From the NCBI GenBank assembly GCA_027492545.1, contig JAPUEL010000058.1, positions 1-56,501 of the forward strand: a DNA stretch of 56,501 nucleotides. The letters are read 5' to 3'. Within the stretch, counting starts at the first letter, position 1. The number at the start of each line of letters is the position of its first letter. Position numbers and translations under genes: made by a program. Below, piece by piece: positions 47,911 to 55,652 of this stretch. Source of the stretch: Propionibacteriaceae bacterium (lineage in GTDB: Bacteria; Actinomycetota; Actinomycetes; Propionibacteriales; Propionibacteriaceae). A model generated the notes under the pieces. That model was not told the DNA's origin. It saw only the letters and a list, made by a program, of their open reading frames with translations, and searched no databases.

Positions 47911-48492
47911 TCAGCGCGGCAACCGGACCGAAACGCGCTCCGTGACGTATCCGTCCACCGGGATGTCGTGGGGGAGGGACAGGGCCGCCAGCTCGTCGAG
48001 GACCTCCGCGTGCCGCGCCACCGCGACGACGGGAACGTCCGGGGCCCTGTGGAGGAGTGCGCGGTCGTACCACCCGCCGCCGGTGCCGAGCCGCGACCCG
48101 TCCGGGCCCACCGCCAGGCAGGGGACGACGATCAGTCCGGCCTTCTCGAGGACCTCCGGCCCGAGCGCCGCTCCCATGGGGTTGGGGATGCCTCCCCAGC
48201 CCGGCGCGGTGAACTCCCAGCCGTCGAACCTGGCCCATGCCACGCCAGGCGTGAGCTTCGGGATGAGCACCGCCCAGCCGCGCGCGACCAGCTCGTCGAT
48301 GAGGGCGCGCGTGTCGGGCTCGCCGGCTCGCGATGCATAGACCGATGCCGTGGTGGTCGGGAGCCGATCGGCCAGCTCCAGGAGGCGCGCGGTGCGTAAC
48401 GCGTTGTCAGAGCGCCACTGCTCGGGGGTGACCCGGGCCCGGGCGGCGGAGATCCGCGCGCGCAGCGCGTCCTTGCGGGCCGAGAGGGTCAT
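47911..48492 (-). CDS. 5-formyltetrahydrofolate cyclo-ligase
   Basis: This 193-residue cytosolic enzyme converts 5-formyl-THF to 5,10-methenyl-THF with ATP. It shows the N-terminal KDALRARISAAR helix, YASRAGEPDTRALI near 52, and the C-terminal nucleotide loop RLGTGGGWYDRAL (about 133-145), the family signature. ATG 48492 lies six bases after a minus-strand TACGAT box that overlaps the -10 of the divergent glp gene, so the mRNA is probably leaderless. Confidence 0.93.
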   Translation of the reverse strand: MTLSARKDALRARISAARARVTPEQWRSDNALRTARLLELADRLPTTTASVYASRAGEPDTRALIDELVARGWAVLIPKLTPGVAWARFDGWEFTAPGWGGIPNPMGAALGPEVLEKAGLIVVPCLAVGPDGSRLGTGGGWYDRALLHRAPDVPVVAVARHAEVLDELAALSLPHDIPVDGYVTERVSVRLPR

Positions 48493-48497
48493 TGGCC

Positions 48498-48504
48498 TAT
48501 CGTA
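48498..48504. promoter_or_regulatory. Overlapping divergent -10 boxes shared by two leaderless genes
   Basis: The seven bases TATCGTA read TATCGT on the plus strand (seven bases before ATG 48511) and TACGAT on the minus strand (six bases before ATG 48492). The two start codons are only 18 bp apart, so one near-palindromic -10 appears to serve both directions. Confidence 0.6.
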
Positions 48505-48510
48505 GGCGGC

Positions 48511-49809
48511 ATGGCTTGGTTCGCCCGGAAGAAGCAGGAGCCCGTCCTCGGTGAGGAGCCCGAGGAGGCGGTGGAGGAGCCGCGCCTTCCGGAGCCACCT
48601 ACGCTCGACGCGTCAGGGCTGCGCAGCGTCTCGGACCACACGGACTACCTGCTGAGCCTCGTCCAGCCCCTGCGCCCCTTCGGGATGTCGCTGCTGGAGG
48701 CGTGGGATCAGGTGCTGTGCGAGGACATCGACTCGATGATCGCCGTCCCGCCCAACAGCACCGCGAAGGTGGCGGGATACGCCGTGCGCGCCAAGGAACT
48801 CCTCGACGACGAGGGCCACCTGGCGCCGCCGCTCGAGATCGTCGATCTGTCGGTGGAACGCCTCCCCGAGGGGGGAGCCGCCTCCGTGGCTCCCGGAGAC
48901 GTCCTCCCGCGAGGGGCCACGGCCGTGCTTCCCGCCACGTTCGGCACCGTCGAGCACGGGCGGGTGCGGCTCATCGAGCGGGTCAACGAGGGCGAGTACG
49001 TGCGGGCGGCCGGCGAGCATCTGCGGCTCGGCACCCGGCTCCTCAGCGAGGGGGACGTGCTTGACGACCGTGCGATCGGGCTACTGGCCAGCGCGGGCAT
49101 CGACAAGGTGATGGTCCGCCCCCGCCCCCGGGTGGTGGTGGTCAGCTCCGGCGAGCACCTCATCGATCCCACGAGCAGCGTCCAACACGGCGAGGTGACC
49201 GACGCCAACTCGTTCATGATCGCCGCCGCGGCCAAGGCCGCCGGTGCGACGGTGTTCCGCGTGGCCGTCCACTCCAACGACCCGGAGGCCATCCGCGAGG
49301 CCGTCACCGATCAACTCATCCGCGCGGACCTGGTCATCTCCACCACCGGCGGTCGCCGCGAGGACTACGAGGCCGTGGTGACGGTGATGGAGGAGTTGGG
49401 GATGGTGGACTCGGTCAACGTCGCCATGTCCCCGGGCCGCACGCAGACGTTCGGGGTCATCGGTGAGGACGGGGTGCCGATGCTGATGTTGCCGGGCAAT
49501 CCGGTCAGTGCCTATGTCTCCTTCCACGCCTTCGCCCGGCCGCTGATCATGCAGCTGATGGGCGCCCGGACCGGTCACCGGGCGGTGCGGGCCCTCGCGT
49601 CGACGGGTCTGCGCTCGCATCGCGGCCAGATGCACCTGCTCCGCGGACGGGTCACCACCGAGGGGAGCATCCGCCACGTCGCCCAGGTCACCGAGACCTA
49701 CGCGCTGTCCGAGCTGGCGCAGTCGAACGCACTCATCGTCATGGACGAGCACGTGGAGCAGGTCAGGGCGGGCGAAGCGGTCAAGGTGTGGCTCTTCGAC
49801 GAGGAGTGA
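48511..49809 (+). CDS. glp: Gephyrin/MoeA-like divisome protein Glp
   Basis: This 432-residue protein is MoeA-like, with an additional N-terminal charged tail (about 1-35). Domain III contains RVVVVSSGEHL near 210, TDANSFMIAA and LPGNPVSAYVSFHAF near 331. The MoeA active-site motif that normally reads DGYA is changed: here STAKVAGYAV has Ala where the catalytic Asp should be, and the GGVSxGDYD loop reads TTGGRREDYEAV. This is expected for Glp, the gephyrin-like cell-division protein that binds FtsZ in Corynebacterium and relatives, rather than for a molybdenum insertase. Its membrane partner GlpR (SepX) is encoded next, supporting this. Confidence 0.88.
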   Translation: MAWFARKKQEPVLGEEPEEAVEEPRLPEPPTLDASGLRSVSDHTDYLLSLVQPLRPFGMSLLEAWDQVLCEDIDSMIAVPPNSTAKVAGYAVRAKELLDDEGHLAPPLEIVDLSVERLPEGGAASVAPGDVLPRGATAVLPATFGTVEHGRVRLIERVNEGEYVRAAGEHLRLGTRLLSEGDVLDDRAIGLLASAGIDKVMVRPRPRVVVVSSGEHLIDPTSSVQHGEVTDANSFMIAAAAKAAGATVFRVAVHSNDPEAIREAVTDQLIRADLVISTTGGRREDYEAVVTVMEELGMVDSVNVAMSPGRTQTFGVIGEDGVPMLMLPGNPVSAYVSFHAFARPLIMQLMGARTGHRAVRALASTGLRSHRGQMHLLRGRVTTEGSIRHVAQVTETYALSELAQSNALIVMDEHVEQVRAGEAVKVWLFDEE

Positions 49810-49880
49810 CTCCCGGAACTTCCTGACGGGTGATCCTCCGACTCGCCGCAGCGGCGGGAGTAAATCACAGCGTTGTTGTT

Positions 49881-49886
49881 TAACGT
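49881..49886 (+). promoter_or_regulatory. -10 box of glpR/sepX, leaderless
   Basis: TAACGT lies seven bases before GTG 49894, which decides that start over an earlier in-frame codon at 49873. Confidence 0.5.
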
Positions 49887-49893
49887 GTGTCCC

Positions 49894-50640
49894 GTGCTCG
49901 CCGGAATCCTCATCGCCATCGTCGTCGTCATCGGCCTGGCTCTCGGCCTGCCCTGGGTCATGAGCGCTCAGGCGGCGGAGTCGGAGCTGGAGGGGGACCC
50001 CACGGAGCGTTTCTCGGATTCGGTGCGGATCCTCCACCGGGACGTGGCGGACGCGCCAGGTGACACGGGAGCTCAGGTGTCCACCCCGCTCACGCGGCGG
50101 GCCGAACTGCTGGAACTTCGCCTCATCTCGCGCCAGGCGGCGCGCCGCCGTCTCGCGGTGGTGGCCGTGCTGATGGCTGCCCTGGTGAGCGTCGCTGTCA
50201 TCGCGGCGATCGGTGCGGTCCCGTGGTGGAGCGTGCTCGTCCCGGCGGGACTGATCGTGGCGTTCTTCGCCGTGGCCAGGGTCTCGGTGGTGGCGATGCA
50301 CCGCAGCCTCGATGCCCGCTCGGCGGCGGTCAAGGCCGGCTTCTCCGAGGACGAGGACACGGTCACGATCGACCTGACGGACCGCGAGGCCACCGAGAAC
50401 ATCGAGATCTCCATCGACCTCTCCATGCCCACCACGCTCGGGGCCCTGTGGGATCCCATCCCGGTGGCGCCGCCTACGTACGTGCAGCAGCCCCTCCTCC
50501 CGCGGACGGTGCGCACCATCGACCTGTCGGCGCCTCTGACGCCGGCCTCGCCCGTGATCCCGACGGCGGACAACCCGGCCGGGCCAGCGCTCGAGGAGGC
50601 CGAGGAGGCCGCATTCCGCCCCCGCGCCATCGGCGAGTAG
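49894..50640 (+). CDS. glpR: Divisome membrane protein GlpR/SepX
   Basis: This 248-residue protein has an N-terminal helix (GILIAIVVVIGLALGLPWV), a cytoplasmic segment with the conserved ERFSDSVRILHRD motif, a helical hairpin of two further membrane segments (about 88-130), and a long acidic cytoplasmic tail containing the signature LWDPIPVAPPTYV (about 186-198) followed by RTVRTIDL. These features match the actinobacterial SepX/GlpR family, the membrane receptor of the gephyrin-like Glp that links it to the division septum and polar growth. The GTG start is set by the TAACGT box upstream. It follows glp after 84 bp. Confidence 0.87.
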   Translation: MLAGILIAIVVVIGLALGLPWVMSAQAAESELEGDPTERFSDSVRILHRDVADAPGDTGAQVSTPLTRRAELLELRLISRQAARRRLAVVAVLMAALVSVAVIAAIGAVPWWSVLVPAGLIVAFFAVARVSVVAMHRSLDARSAAVKAGFSEDEDTVTIDLTDREATENIEISIDLSMPTTLGALWDPIPVAPPTYVQQPLLPRTVRTIDLSAPLTPASPVIPTADNPAGPALEEAEEAAFRPRAIGE

Positions 50641-50678
50641 CGCCGACTGGCGGGGCCACCCGGCCGCTGGGGGCTGAC

Positions 50679-50708
50679 TTGGACCCCGGCTCGGCTCGGT
50701 GCTAGCAT
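50679..50708 (+). promoter_or_regulatory. Promoter of tRNA-Ala
   Basis: TTGGAC (50679-50684) and TAGCAT (50703-50708) are separated by 18 bp, ending 14 bp before the mature tRNA. Confidence 0.65.
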
Positions 50709-50722
50709 TCGTGATGCTTTGA

Positions 50723-50795
50723 GGGGCTATGGCGCAGTTGGTAGCGCGTCTCGTTCGCAATGAGAAGGCCGGGGGTTCGAATCCCCCTAGCTCCA
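50723..50795 (+). tRNA. tRNA-Ala (anticodon CGC)
   Basis: A 73-nt cloverleaf has acceptor GGGGCTA/TAGCTCC, D-arm GCGCAGTTGGTAGCGC, anticodon loop TTCGCAA (anticodon CGC, decodes GCG), T-arm GGGGGTTCGAATCCCCC and discriminator A. CCA is not encoded. Confidence 0.96.
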
Positions 50796-50924
50796 CTCGA
50801 GTTGTTCGCTCAGGACACCCCAGCACGAGAAGCGCCCCAGGGACGAGTGCTTCGAATTACCTCCGCCGGAGCCCCTTGGCGCCGTCCTGATTCCTCTTCC
50901 CCGTTCCGTTCTCACGTTCCATGG

Positions 50925-52145
50925 TCACGTCACCGGCGTGGCCTGGTCGGATCCGAGGAGGACGTCGATGACGCTGGGTGCTGCGAAACGGCGGTTGTAC
51001 TCGGCGGGACCCCAGTGCGCGAGGACGCCGAGCTCCACGAGCGAGTCGACCAGCTTGTTGGTGCGCCCGTAGGACAGGCCGAGGGCGACAGCAGCCTCCC
51101 GAACGGTGAAGGTCGGCCGGCCGACGGCGAAGTCAACGAGCTGCCGCGCAGACCCGGCACGCAACGGCGAAGCGGCCACCTGCAGCTTCAGATCGGCTTG
51201 GACGTGGGCGAGTTGTTCCATGCGGCGCCGTGTCTGGTCGGCGGAGGCTTGTAGGCCGTTTGCAAAGAAGCCCACCCACCTGTCCCAGTCGCCCTGGGTG
51301 GAGACTCCCATGAGGCCTTCGAAGTACTCTTCGCGGTGACCCTCGAACCAGGGTGACACCGACAGGGTCGGTTCGGACAGGACGCCGGAGTGGTGCAACT
51401 GCACGATGATGAGGAGGCGCCCCAGGCGACCGTTGCCGTCATGGAAAGGGTGCAGCGCCTCGAACTGGTAGTGGGCCAGCGCCCCAGCCACCACTGGGTC
51501 GAAGCGGCCACGGAGGTCGGTTGACATCCAGGTCAGGAGGTCACCCAGGCGGGCAGCCAGGTCTGGACCCGGGGGAGACGGAACGAACTGGGCCGCCTTG
51601 ATCGGCAAGTCCGTCACGCCGGCGTCTGGCCGGCGACCAATGACCACCTGGACGTCGCGAACATGGCCCGTCTGGAGGGTGCGGTGCCGGGTGCCCTCCA
51701 TCAGACGTTCCTGCAACTGGCCCAGCATGGACACAGTGAGGGCTCGGCGCTCCTGCGACCATCCGAACGCCGCCTCGGCAACGACCACGTAGTTGAGAAC
51801 CTCGCGCAGGGACGGGTCCCTCTCGGCGTCGTCGTCCGCGGCCAGCACCTTCCGCAGGGGTTCGTAGGTGCCTTCCAACGCGGCGGTTGACTGAGCCTCG
51901 ACGCGTAGCGTCGTTTGCCGGAACAGCCGGGGGTTGGGCAACGAGCGGGCGGTGCTGTCAAGCGCCGCGATGGACGCACGGGCGTCCGCGACTGCCCGGT
52001 AGGTGGACCCGGACAACTCGGGGGACACCTGGGGCAGTGGGTGGGGGACAAACGCCGCGTGCGTCCATTCTCCGCGAATGGGATCGACGCCAGCGATGGG
52101 GATCAGTTGCCCAGCCTGACTGTTGGCAAACAGTTCGAGCCTCAC
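50925..52145 (-). CDS. Fic family protein, self-inhibited (class II) type
   Basis: This 406-residue protein transfers AMP or a related nucleotide moiety to target proteins. The catalytic motif HPFHDGNGRLGR (232-243) is intact. An inhibitory helix motif T-x-x-x-E-G (T87, E91, G92) lies N-terminal to the Fic core, so it is a class II enzyme held off by its own glutamate. The C-terminal 80 residues form a winged helix (FTVREAAVALGLSYGRTNKLV), as in many transcription-linked Fic proteins. GTG 52145 is supported by TAGAGT six bases upstream. A 16-bp palindrome lies further upstream. It sits beside tRNA-Ala and may be acquired, but no attachment repeat was found. Confidence 0.93.
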   Translation of the reverse strand: MRLELFANSQAGQLIPIAGVDPIRGEWTHAAFVPHPLPQVSPELSGSTYRAVADARASIAALDSTARSLPNPRLFRQTTLRVEAQSTAALEGTYEPLRKVLAADDDAERDPSLREVLNYVVVAEAAFGWSQERRALTVSMLGQLQERLMEGTRHRTLQTGHVRDVQVVIGRRPDAGVTDLPIKAAQFVPSPPGPDLAARLGDLLTWMSTDLRGRFDPVVAGALAHYQFEALHPFHDGNGRLGRLLIIVQLHHSGVLSEPTLSVSPWFEGHREEYFEGLMGVSTQGDWDRWVGFFANGLQASADQTRRRMEQLAHVQADLKLQVAASPLRAGSARQLVDFAVGRPTFTVREAAVALGLSYGRTNKLVDSLVELGVLAHWGPAEYNRRFAAPSVIDVLLGSDQATPVT

Positions 52146-52188
52146 AATGTCACTCTACATGGCAATGAGGAGCGAAGTGGCCGCAGAA

Positions 52189-52204
52189 TGTTCCACATGG
52201 AACA
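52189..52204. repeat. parS-like 16-bp palindrome upstream of fic
   Basis: TGTTCCACATGGAACA has 7-bp perfect arms around a CA centre. It differs at a few positions from the ParB-binding consensus TGTTTCACGTGAAACA and could equally be an operator for the fic gene, whose start codon is 44 bp away. Confidence 0.4.
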
Positions 52205-52289
52205 GTCCCAGACGAGATCTGTCCCCATGGTGGCCTTGACGGCACATCAGAGGCCGGTGGACTGCTCAACGGGTGGCGAGCTGTCCCGG

Positions 52290-53480
52290 TCAGGGGGTGC
52301 AGCCCTGGGTGCTGACCTCGGCCATGGCAGCGGCGGCGCCGTCGATGACCGCGGCCGACTGGGCGTTGGTCAGGGCGTAGGTGGTCTCGGCGTCGACGAG
52401 CGAGATCGCGAAGACCGTCCCGGCCACCTGCCCCGCCTCGTTGAGCACCGGCCCGCCTGAGTTGCCCGGCTCCGCGTGCGCACGGAGCGCATAGATCTCG
52501 CGGTCCACGACGGCGGCCCCGTAGATGTCGTCTCCGCGCGCCTCGACGGTGCCGCGCACGCGACCCGAGGTGACCGTGTAGGGGCCGCCTCCCGGGAAGC
52601 CGGCCACCGCGACGGGGGCCTCGGGGGCCAACGGCTCGGACCGCACCAGCGCGGGTGCGGTGAGGCCCGGGACGTGGAGGACCGCGAGGTCCAGGTCCGG
52701 GGAGAACGCCACCACCGTCGCAGGCAGGGCCTGGCCGCCCACCTGCACGGCCACCGCATCCGAACCCGCGACCACGTGGGCGTTGGTGACCACCCGCTCG
52801 GGGGCGCTGACCCAGCCGCTGCCGCTGTTGCCGGCGAGCGGGCCGCGACACTCGGGCACCGCGGCGGAGATCAACGCGATGCTGCCCGCCGCGGCCTGGA
52901 CGCCGGCCGACTGGGCGGTGGCGTCGTCGGGGGCAGGGACGGGCAGCTCGGGCTCGGGGAAGAGGCCGCTGAAGGCCCTGGGCAGGCCCGCCGCGTGAAG
53001 GACCTCCGTCAGCTGGGACGCCTGGCGGGCCGCCTCCGCGGGCAGGGCGCGCCTGATGACGCTGAGCGCGACCGACTCGTCGATGGTGCGGGCCCACGTG
53101 GGCGGCGCGATGGGCTTGATGGCGGCGACGAGCACGCCGATCACCAGGGCGGACACCAGGACCGCGCCGGCCGCCCCCAGGGTGGCGTCGACGGCATGGG
53201 GATGGCGGTGACCGCGGATGCGCCGCCCGATCGAGCCGAGGACGCCCTCGCCGATTCCGGCGCCCACGACGGCGGCGCCGATGAGTGCCAGGGACTGGGC
53301 CAGGACAGGCCAGTCTGTGCCCCAGGCGGCCACGATCCGTGGGCCGGCCCAGAGGCCCCCGAGGATGCCCAGGACGGTGCCGGTGAGCGACAACGCGCCG
53401 GCGACCAGACCGCTGCGCCACCCCCGCACGGCATAGGTGACGAGCATCAGGACGATGACTGCGTCGAGGATCCAGTGCAT
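52290..53480 (-). CDS. marP: MarP-like membrane serine protease
   Basis: This 396-residue protein has an N-terminal CvpA-like membrane domain of four helices (about 1-125) followed by an extracytoplasmic chymotrypsin-like protease. The triad is complete: H235 (TNAHVV), D264 (DLDLAVL) and S341 (EPGNSGGPV). Cysteines C211 and near the C-terminus (STQGCTP) could form the regulatory disulfide known in mycobacterial MarP (Rv3671c), which senses acid and oxidative stress in the cell envelope. The ATG has AGGAG upstream. The gene is divergent from the uncharacterised gene at 53547. Confidence 0.93.
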   Translation of the reverse strand: MHWILDAVIVLMLVTYAVRGWRSGLVAGALSLTGTVLGILGGLWAGPRIVAAWGTDWPVLAQSLALIGAAVVGAGIGEGVLGSIGRRIRGHRHPHAVDATLGAAGAVLVSALVIGVLVAAIKPIAPPTWARTIDESVALSVIRRALPAEAARQASQLTEVLHAAGLPRAFSGLFPEPELPVPAPDDATAQSAGVQAAAGSIALISAAVPECRGPLAGNSGSGWVSAPERVVTNAHVVAGSDAVAVQVGGQALPATVVAFSPDLDLAVLHVPGLTAPALVRSEPLAPEAPVAVAGFPGGGPYTVTSGRVRGTVEARGDDIYGAAVVDREIYALRAHAEPGNSGGPVLNEAGQVAGTVFAISLVDAETTYALTNAQSAAVIDGAAAAMAEVSTQGCTP

Positions 53481-53533
53481 GGGGACTCCTGTGTGGTCGT
53501 GGCGCTATCCAGAGTGCCACCTCGCGGGCGGCG

Positions 53534-53539
53534 TAGCCT
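53534..53539 (+). promoter_or_regulatory. -10 box, leaderless promoter
   Basis: TAGCCT lies seven bases before GTG 53547, the first plausible start of the downstream gene. Confidence 0.5.
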
Positions 53540-53546
53540 GGGGATC

Positions 53547-54143
53547 GTGCCAGAGCCACGCAAGCCCCGCCGCCCCGCGTTCCGGGAGCCCTCGGTGATC
53601 GACGCGATGGGGGAGGGCGTCGATCCCGTCGCGGACCTCCACGCCGCCCACGAGACGGCTGCGGCGCTGCTCGGGGCCGGTCGCCACAGCAACGACCCGG
53701 AGGTCACCCGTCGGCTGATCAGCGTGGTCGACGAGGTGGGCATCACCACCTTGGCGGACCTGTGGTCCACCCGCCCCGCGCGTTCCCTGCCGGGGGTGCT
53801 TTACCGGCTCTACGTGCTGCGGGAGTGGGTGCAGCGCGATCCCGACGGCGCGGCCCGCCAGTACTCCGCCGGGACTCACCTCTCCGAGCCCAACCACGCC
53901 GTCGCCGGAGCGGACCCCACAGGGCCCGACGAGGTGCGGCGCGTGGCCGACGACATCCTCCGCGGCGTGTTCGACGGCGACTTCGGCCTGGCGCTGGAGC
54001 GGGCCGCGGCCTTCGCCCGCGTGGTGTCGGCCGGCCGCGGCAACCTGCAGGCCGGCGACGACGTCAGCACCGATCGACTCATGCACCTGGCCGAGGATCT
54101 GGCCTGGAGCGCCCGCCTGTGGCGCAGCGGCGAATTGGAGTAG
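53547..54143 (+). CDS. Uncharacterised helical protein
   Basis: This 198-residue cytosolic protein has a basic N-terminus (PEPRKPRRPAFREPSVIDAMG) and otherwise long alpha-helices. A segment LPGVLYRLYVLREWVQRDP (about 82-100) and an acidic C-terminal half (ADDILRGVFDGDFGLALERAAAF) are visible. No motif or family with known function is recognised; genes of this kind occur in actinobacteria between marP and nhaA-type genes. The GTG start follows a -10 box by seven bases, and the longer open frame upstream is antisense to marP. Confidence 0.78.
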   Translation: MPEPRKPRRPAFREPSVIDAMGEGVDPVADLHAAHETAAALLGAGRHSNDPEVTRRLISVVDEVGITTLADLWSTRPARSLPGVLYRLYVLREWVQRDPDGAARQYSAGTHLSEPNHAVAGADPTGPDEVRRVADDILRGVFDGDFGLALERAAAFARVVSAGRGNLQAGDDVSTDRLMHLAEDLAWSARLWRSGELE

Positions 54144-54147
54144 GGGT

Positions 54148-54175
54148 TTGACGCTCCGCCGTCGACGGGTATTCT
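54148..54175 (+). promoter_or_regulatory. nhaA promoter
   Basis: TTGACG (54148-54153) and TATTCT (54170-54175) are separated by 16 bp. Transcription would start near 54182, exactly at the first base of the structured leader. Confidence 0.7.
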
Positions 54176-54181
54176 CGTCGC

Positions 54182-54262
54182 GTGCCGAGCCGCGGTAGCC
54201 CCGGGCTCCAAACTTAGCCGCTCAGAGCGGCCCCGCGCCGAGAGGCGCTCCCGGCTCGGCAC
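54182..54262 (+). ncRNA. Structured 5' leader of nhaA, candidate cation-responsive riboswitch
   Basis: An 11-bp perfect closing stem (GTGCCGAGCCG 54182-54192 with 54252-54262) encloses three further hairpins: AGCC/GGCT (54197-54207), GCCGCT/AGCGGC with a CAG loop (54217-54231) and GCGCC/GGCGC with a GAGA tetraloop (54235-54248). The result is a compact four-way junction at the very start of the transcript, with about 100 nt of further leader before the nhaA ribosome-binding site. Riboswitches for Li+ and Na+ are known upstream of nhaA-type genes in other phyla; whether this belongs to one of them cannot be judged by eye. There is no reading frame inside. Confidence 0.6.
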
Positions 54263-54361
54263 ACCACAGATTCTCGGGTATGTTTGGCCCGCGGTGTGTC
54301 GGGAAGCCTGGTCGACGGCGTGGTCGGCGCGCGGTCGCCACGTCCTGACCGAAGGAGACCG

Positions 54362-55636
54362 ATGACCACTCCATCCGAGCTGAACCGTCGGGGTCGGCTG
54401 CGCCGCTGGGTCACGCTGGAGACCACGAGCGGCGTGCTGCTCCTCATCGCGGCCGTGTTGGCCCTCATCTGGGCGAACTCCCCGTGGCGTGAGGCCTACC
54501 AGGCGCTGTCGGAGTTCGTCGTTGGCCCCGAGGCCCTGCATCTGGACCTCTCGCTGGCCAAGTGGGCGGCTGACGGCCTGCTGGCCGTGTTCTTCTTCAT
54601 CGTGGGCGTCGAGCTCAAGCACGAGATCGTCGCGGGCAGCCTGCGCCGGCCCCGGGAGGCTGCCGTGCCGGTCTTCGCCGCCGTCGGCGGCATGATCGTG
54701 CCGGCGCTCATCTACGTGGCCGTCGTCACCGCACTCCGGGACCCCTCGGCGCTGCAGGGGTGGGCCATCCCCACCGCCACCGACATCGCCTTCGCGATCG
54801 CGGTGCTGGCCATCTTCGGCCGTGGCCTGCCGCGCGCCCTGCGCACGTTCCTGCTCACGCTCGCCGTCGTCGACGACCTCCTGGCGATCATCGTGATCGC
54901 CGTGTTCTACACCTCCGGGCTCAGCCTCCTCTGGCTCGGCGCCTCGCTGGTGGCCGTCGCCCTGTTCGCGTTCGTGGTGCGCTCCCGCAGGCCCGCCCCC
55001 TGGCTGTTGCTGGCGCTGGCGCTGGCGGCGTGGGGGCTCATGCACGCGTCGGGGGTCCACGCCACCATCGCCGGCGTGCTGCTCGGCTTCATGGTGCCGG
55101 CCCTCGCGGTGCATGGGGAGACGGAGACCCGCACCCACCACTACGAGCATGCCGTGCGGCCGTTCTCCTCCGGCATCGCGCTGCCCCTGTTCGCGTTCTT
55201 CTCCGCCGGCGTCTCGCTGGTCGACGGCGACGGCCCGGCGAGCGTGCTGGCCCAGCCGGTGGTGCCGGCCATCGTCCTCGGCCTCGTCGTGGGCAAGCTC
55301 GTGGGGGTGCTGGGCGTGACCGCGCTGGTGACGAGGTTCACCCCGCTTCGTCTGCCCGACAGCATCGGCCTGCGGGACCTGCTGCCAGTGGGGTTCCTCA
55401 CCGGCATCGGGTTCACCGTGTCCCTGCTCATCGCGGAGCTGTCCTTCCCGGACGCCGCGCACACTGCGGGGGCGAAGCTCGCGATCCTCCTCGCCTCGTT
55501 CCTCGCGGCCATCCTGGCTGCGGTGTTCCTGCGCTGGGACGCGCGGAAGCTCCGCAGCCGCGACATGAACGAGGACGGGGTCCCGGACATGGACGGCGCC
55601 CCCATCCGCGACGCGCGGGACGTCTCCGACCACTGA
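54362..55636 (+). CDS. nhaA: Na+/H+ antiporter NhaA
   Basis: This 424-residue membrane protein exports Na+ (or Li+) in exchange for protons, protecting against salt and alkaline stress. It has about 12 helices. Signatures are NSPWREAYQ after the first helix, WAADGLLAVFFFIVGVELKHE near 73, PTATDIAFAIAVLAIFG near 138 (the paired Asp-containing segment with TxxTDIAFA), and LRTFLLTLAVVDDLLAIIVIA near 160 with the ion-binding Asp pair. ATG 54362 has GAAGGAGA directly upstream; an earlier in-frame start at 54284 lies inside the leader. The long structured leader suggests regulated expression. Confidence 0.96.
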   Translation: MTTPSELNRRGRLRRWVTLETTSGVLLLIAAVLALIWANSPWREAYQALSEFVVGPEALHLDLSLAKWAADGLLAVFFFIVGVELKHEIVAGSLRRPREAAVPVFAAVGGMIVPALIYVAVVTALRDPSALQGWAIPTATDIAFAIAVLAIFGRGLPRALRTFLLTLAVVDDLLAIIVIAVFYTSGLSLLWLGASLVAVALFAFVVRSRRPAPWLLLALALAAWGLMHASGVHATIAGVLLGFMVPALAVHGETETRTHHYEHAVRPFSSGIALPLFAFFSAGVSLVDGDGPASVLAQPVVPAIVLGLVVGKLVGVLGVTALVTRFTPLRLPDSIGLRDLLPVGFLTGIGFTVSLLIAELSFPDAAHTAGAKLAILLASFLAAILAAVFLRWDARKLRSRDMNEDGVPDMDGAPIRDARDVSDH

Positions 55637-55652
55637 GCCGGCGCCGAGCCGG

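Noticed and set aside
48511..49809. Annotation as a molybdopterin molybdotransferase (MoeA)
   Set aside because: Key active-site residues are missing and the neighbouring GlpR/SepX gene supports the divisome protein Glp instead.
50723..52145. tRNA-Ala as attachment site of a genomic island carrying fic
   Set aside because: No direct repeat of the tRNA 3' end, integrase or other mobile gene was seen in the window, so an island is not supported.
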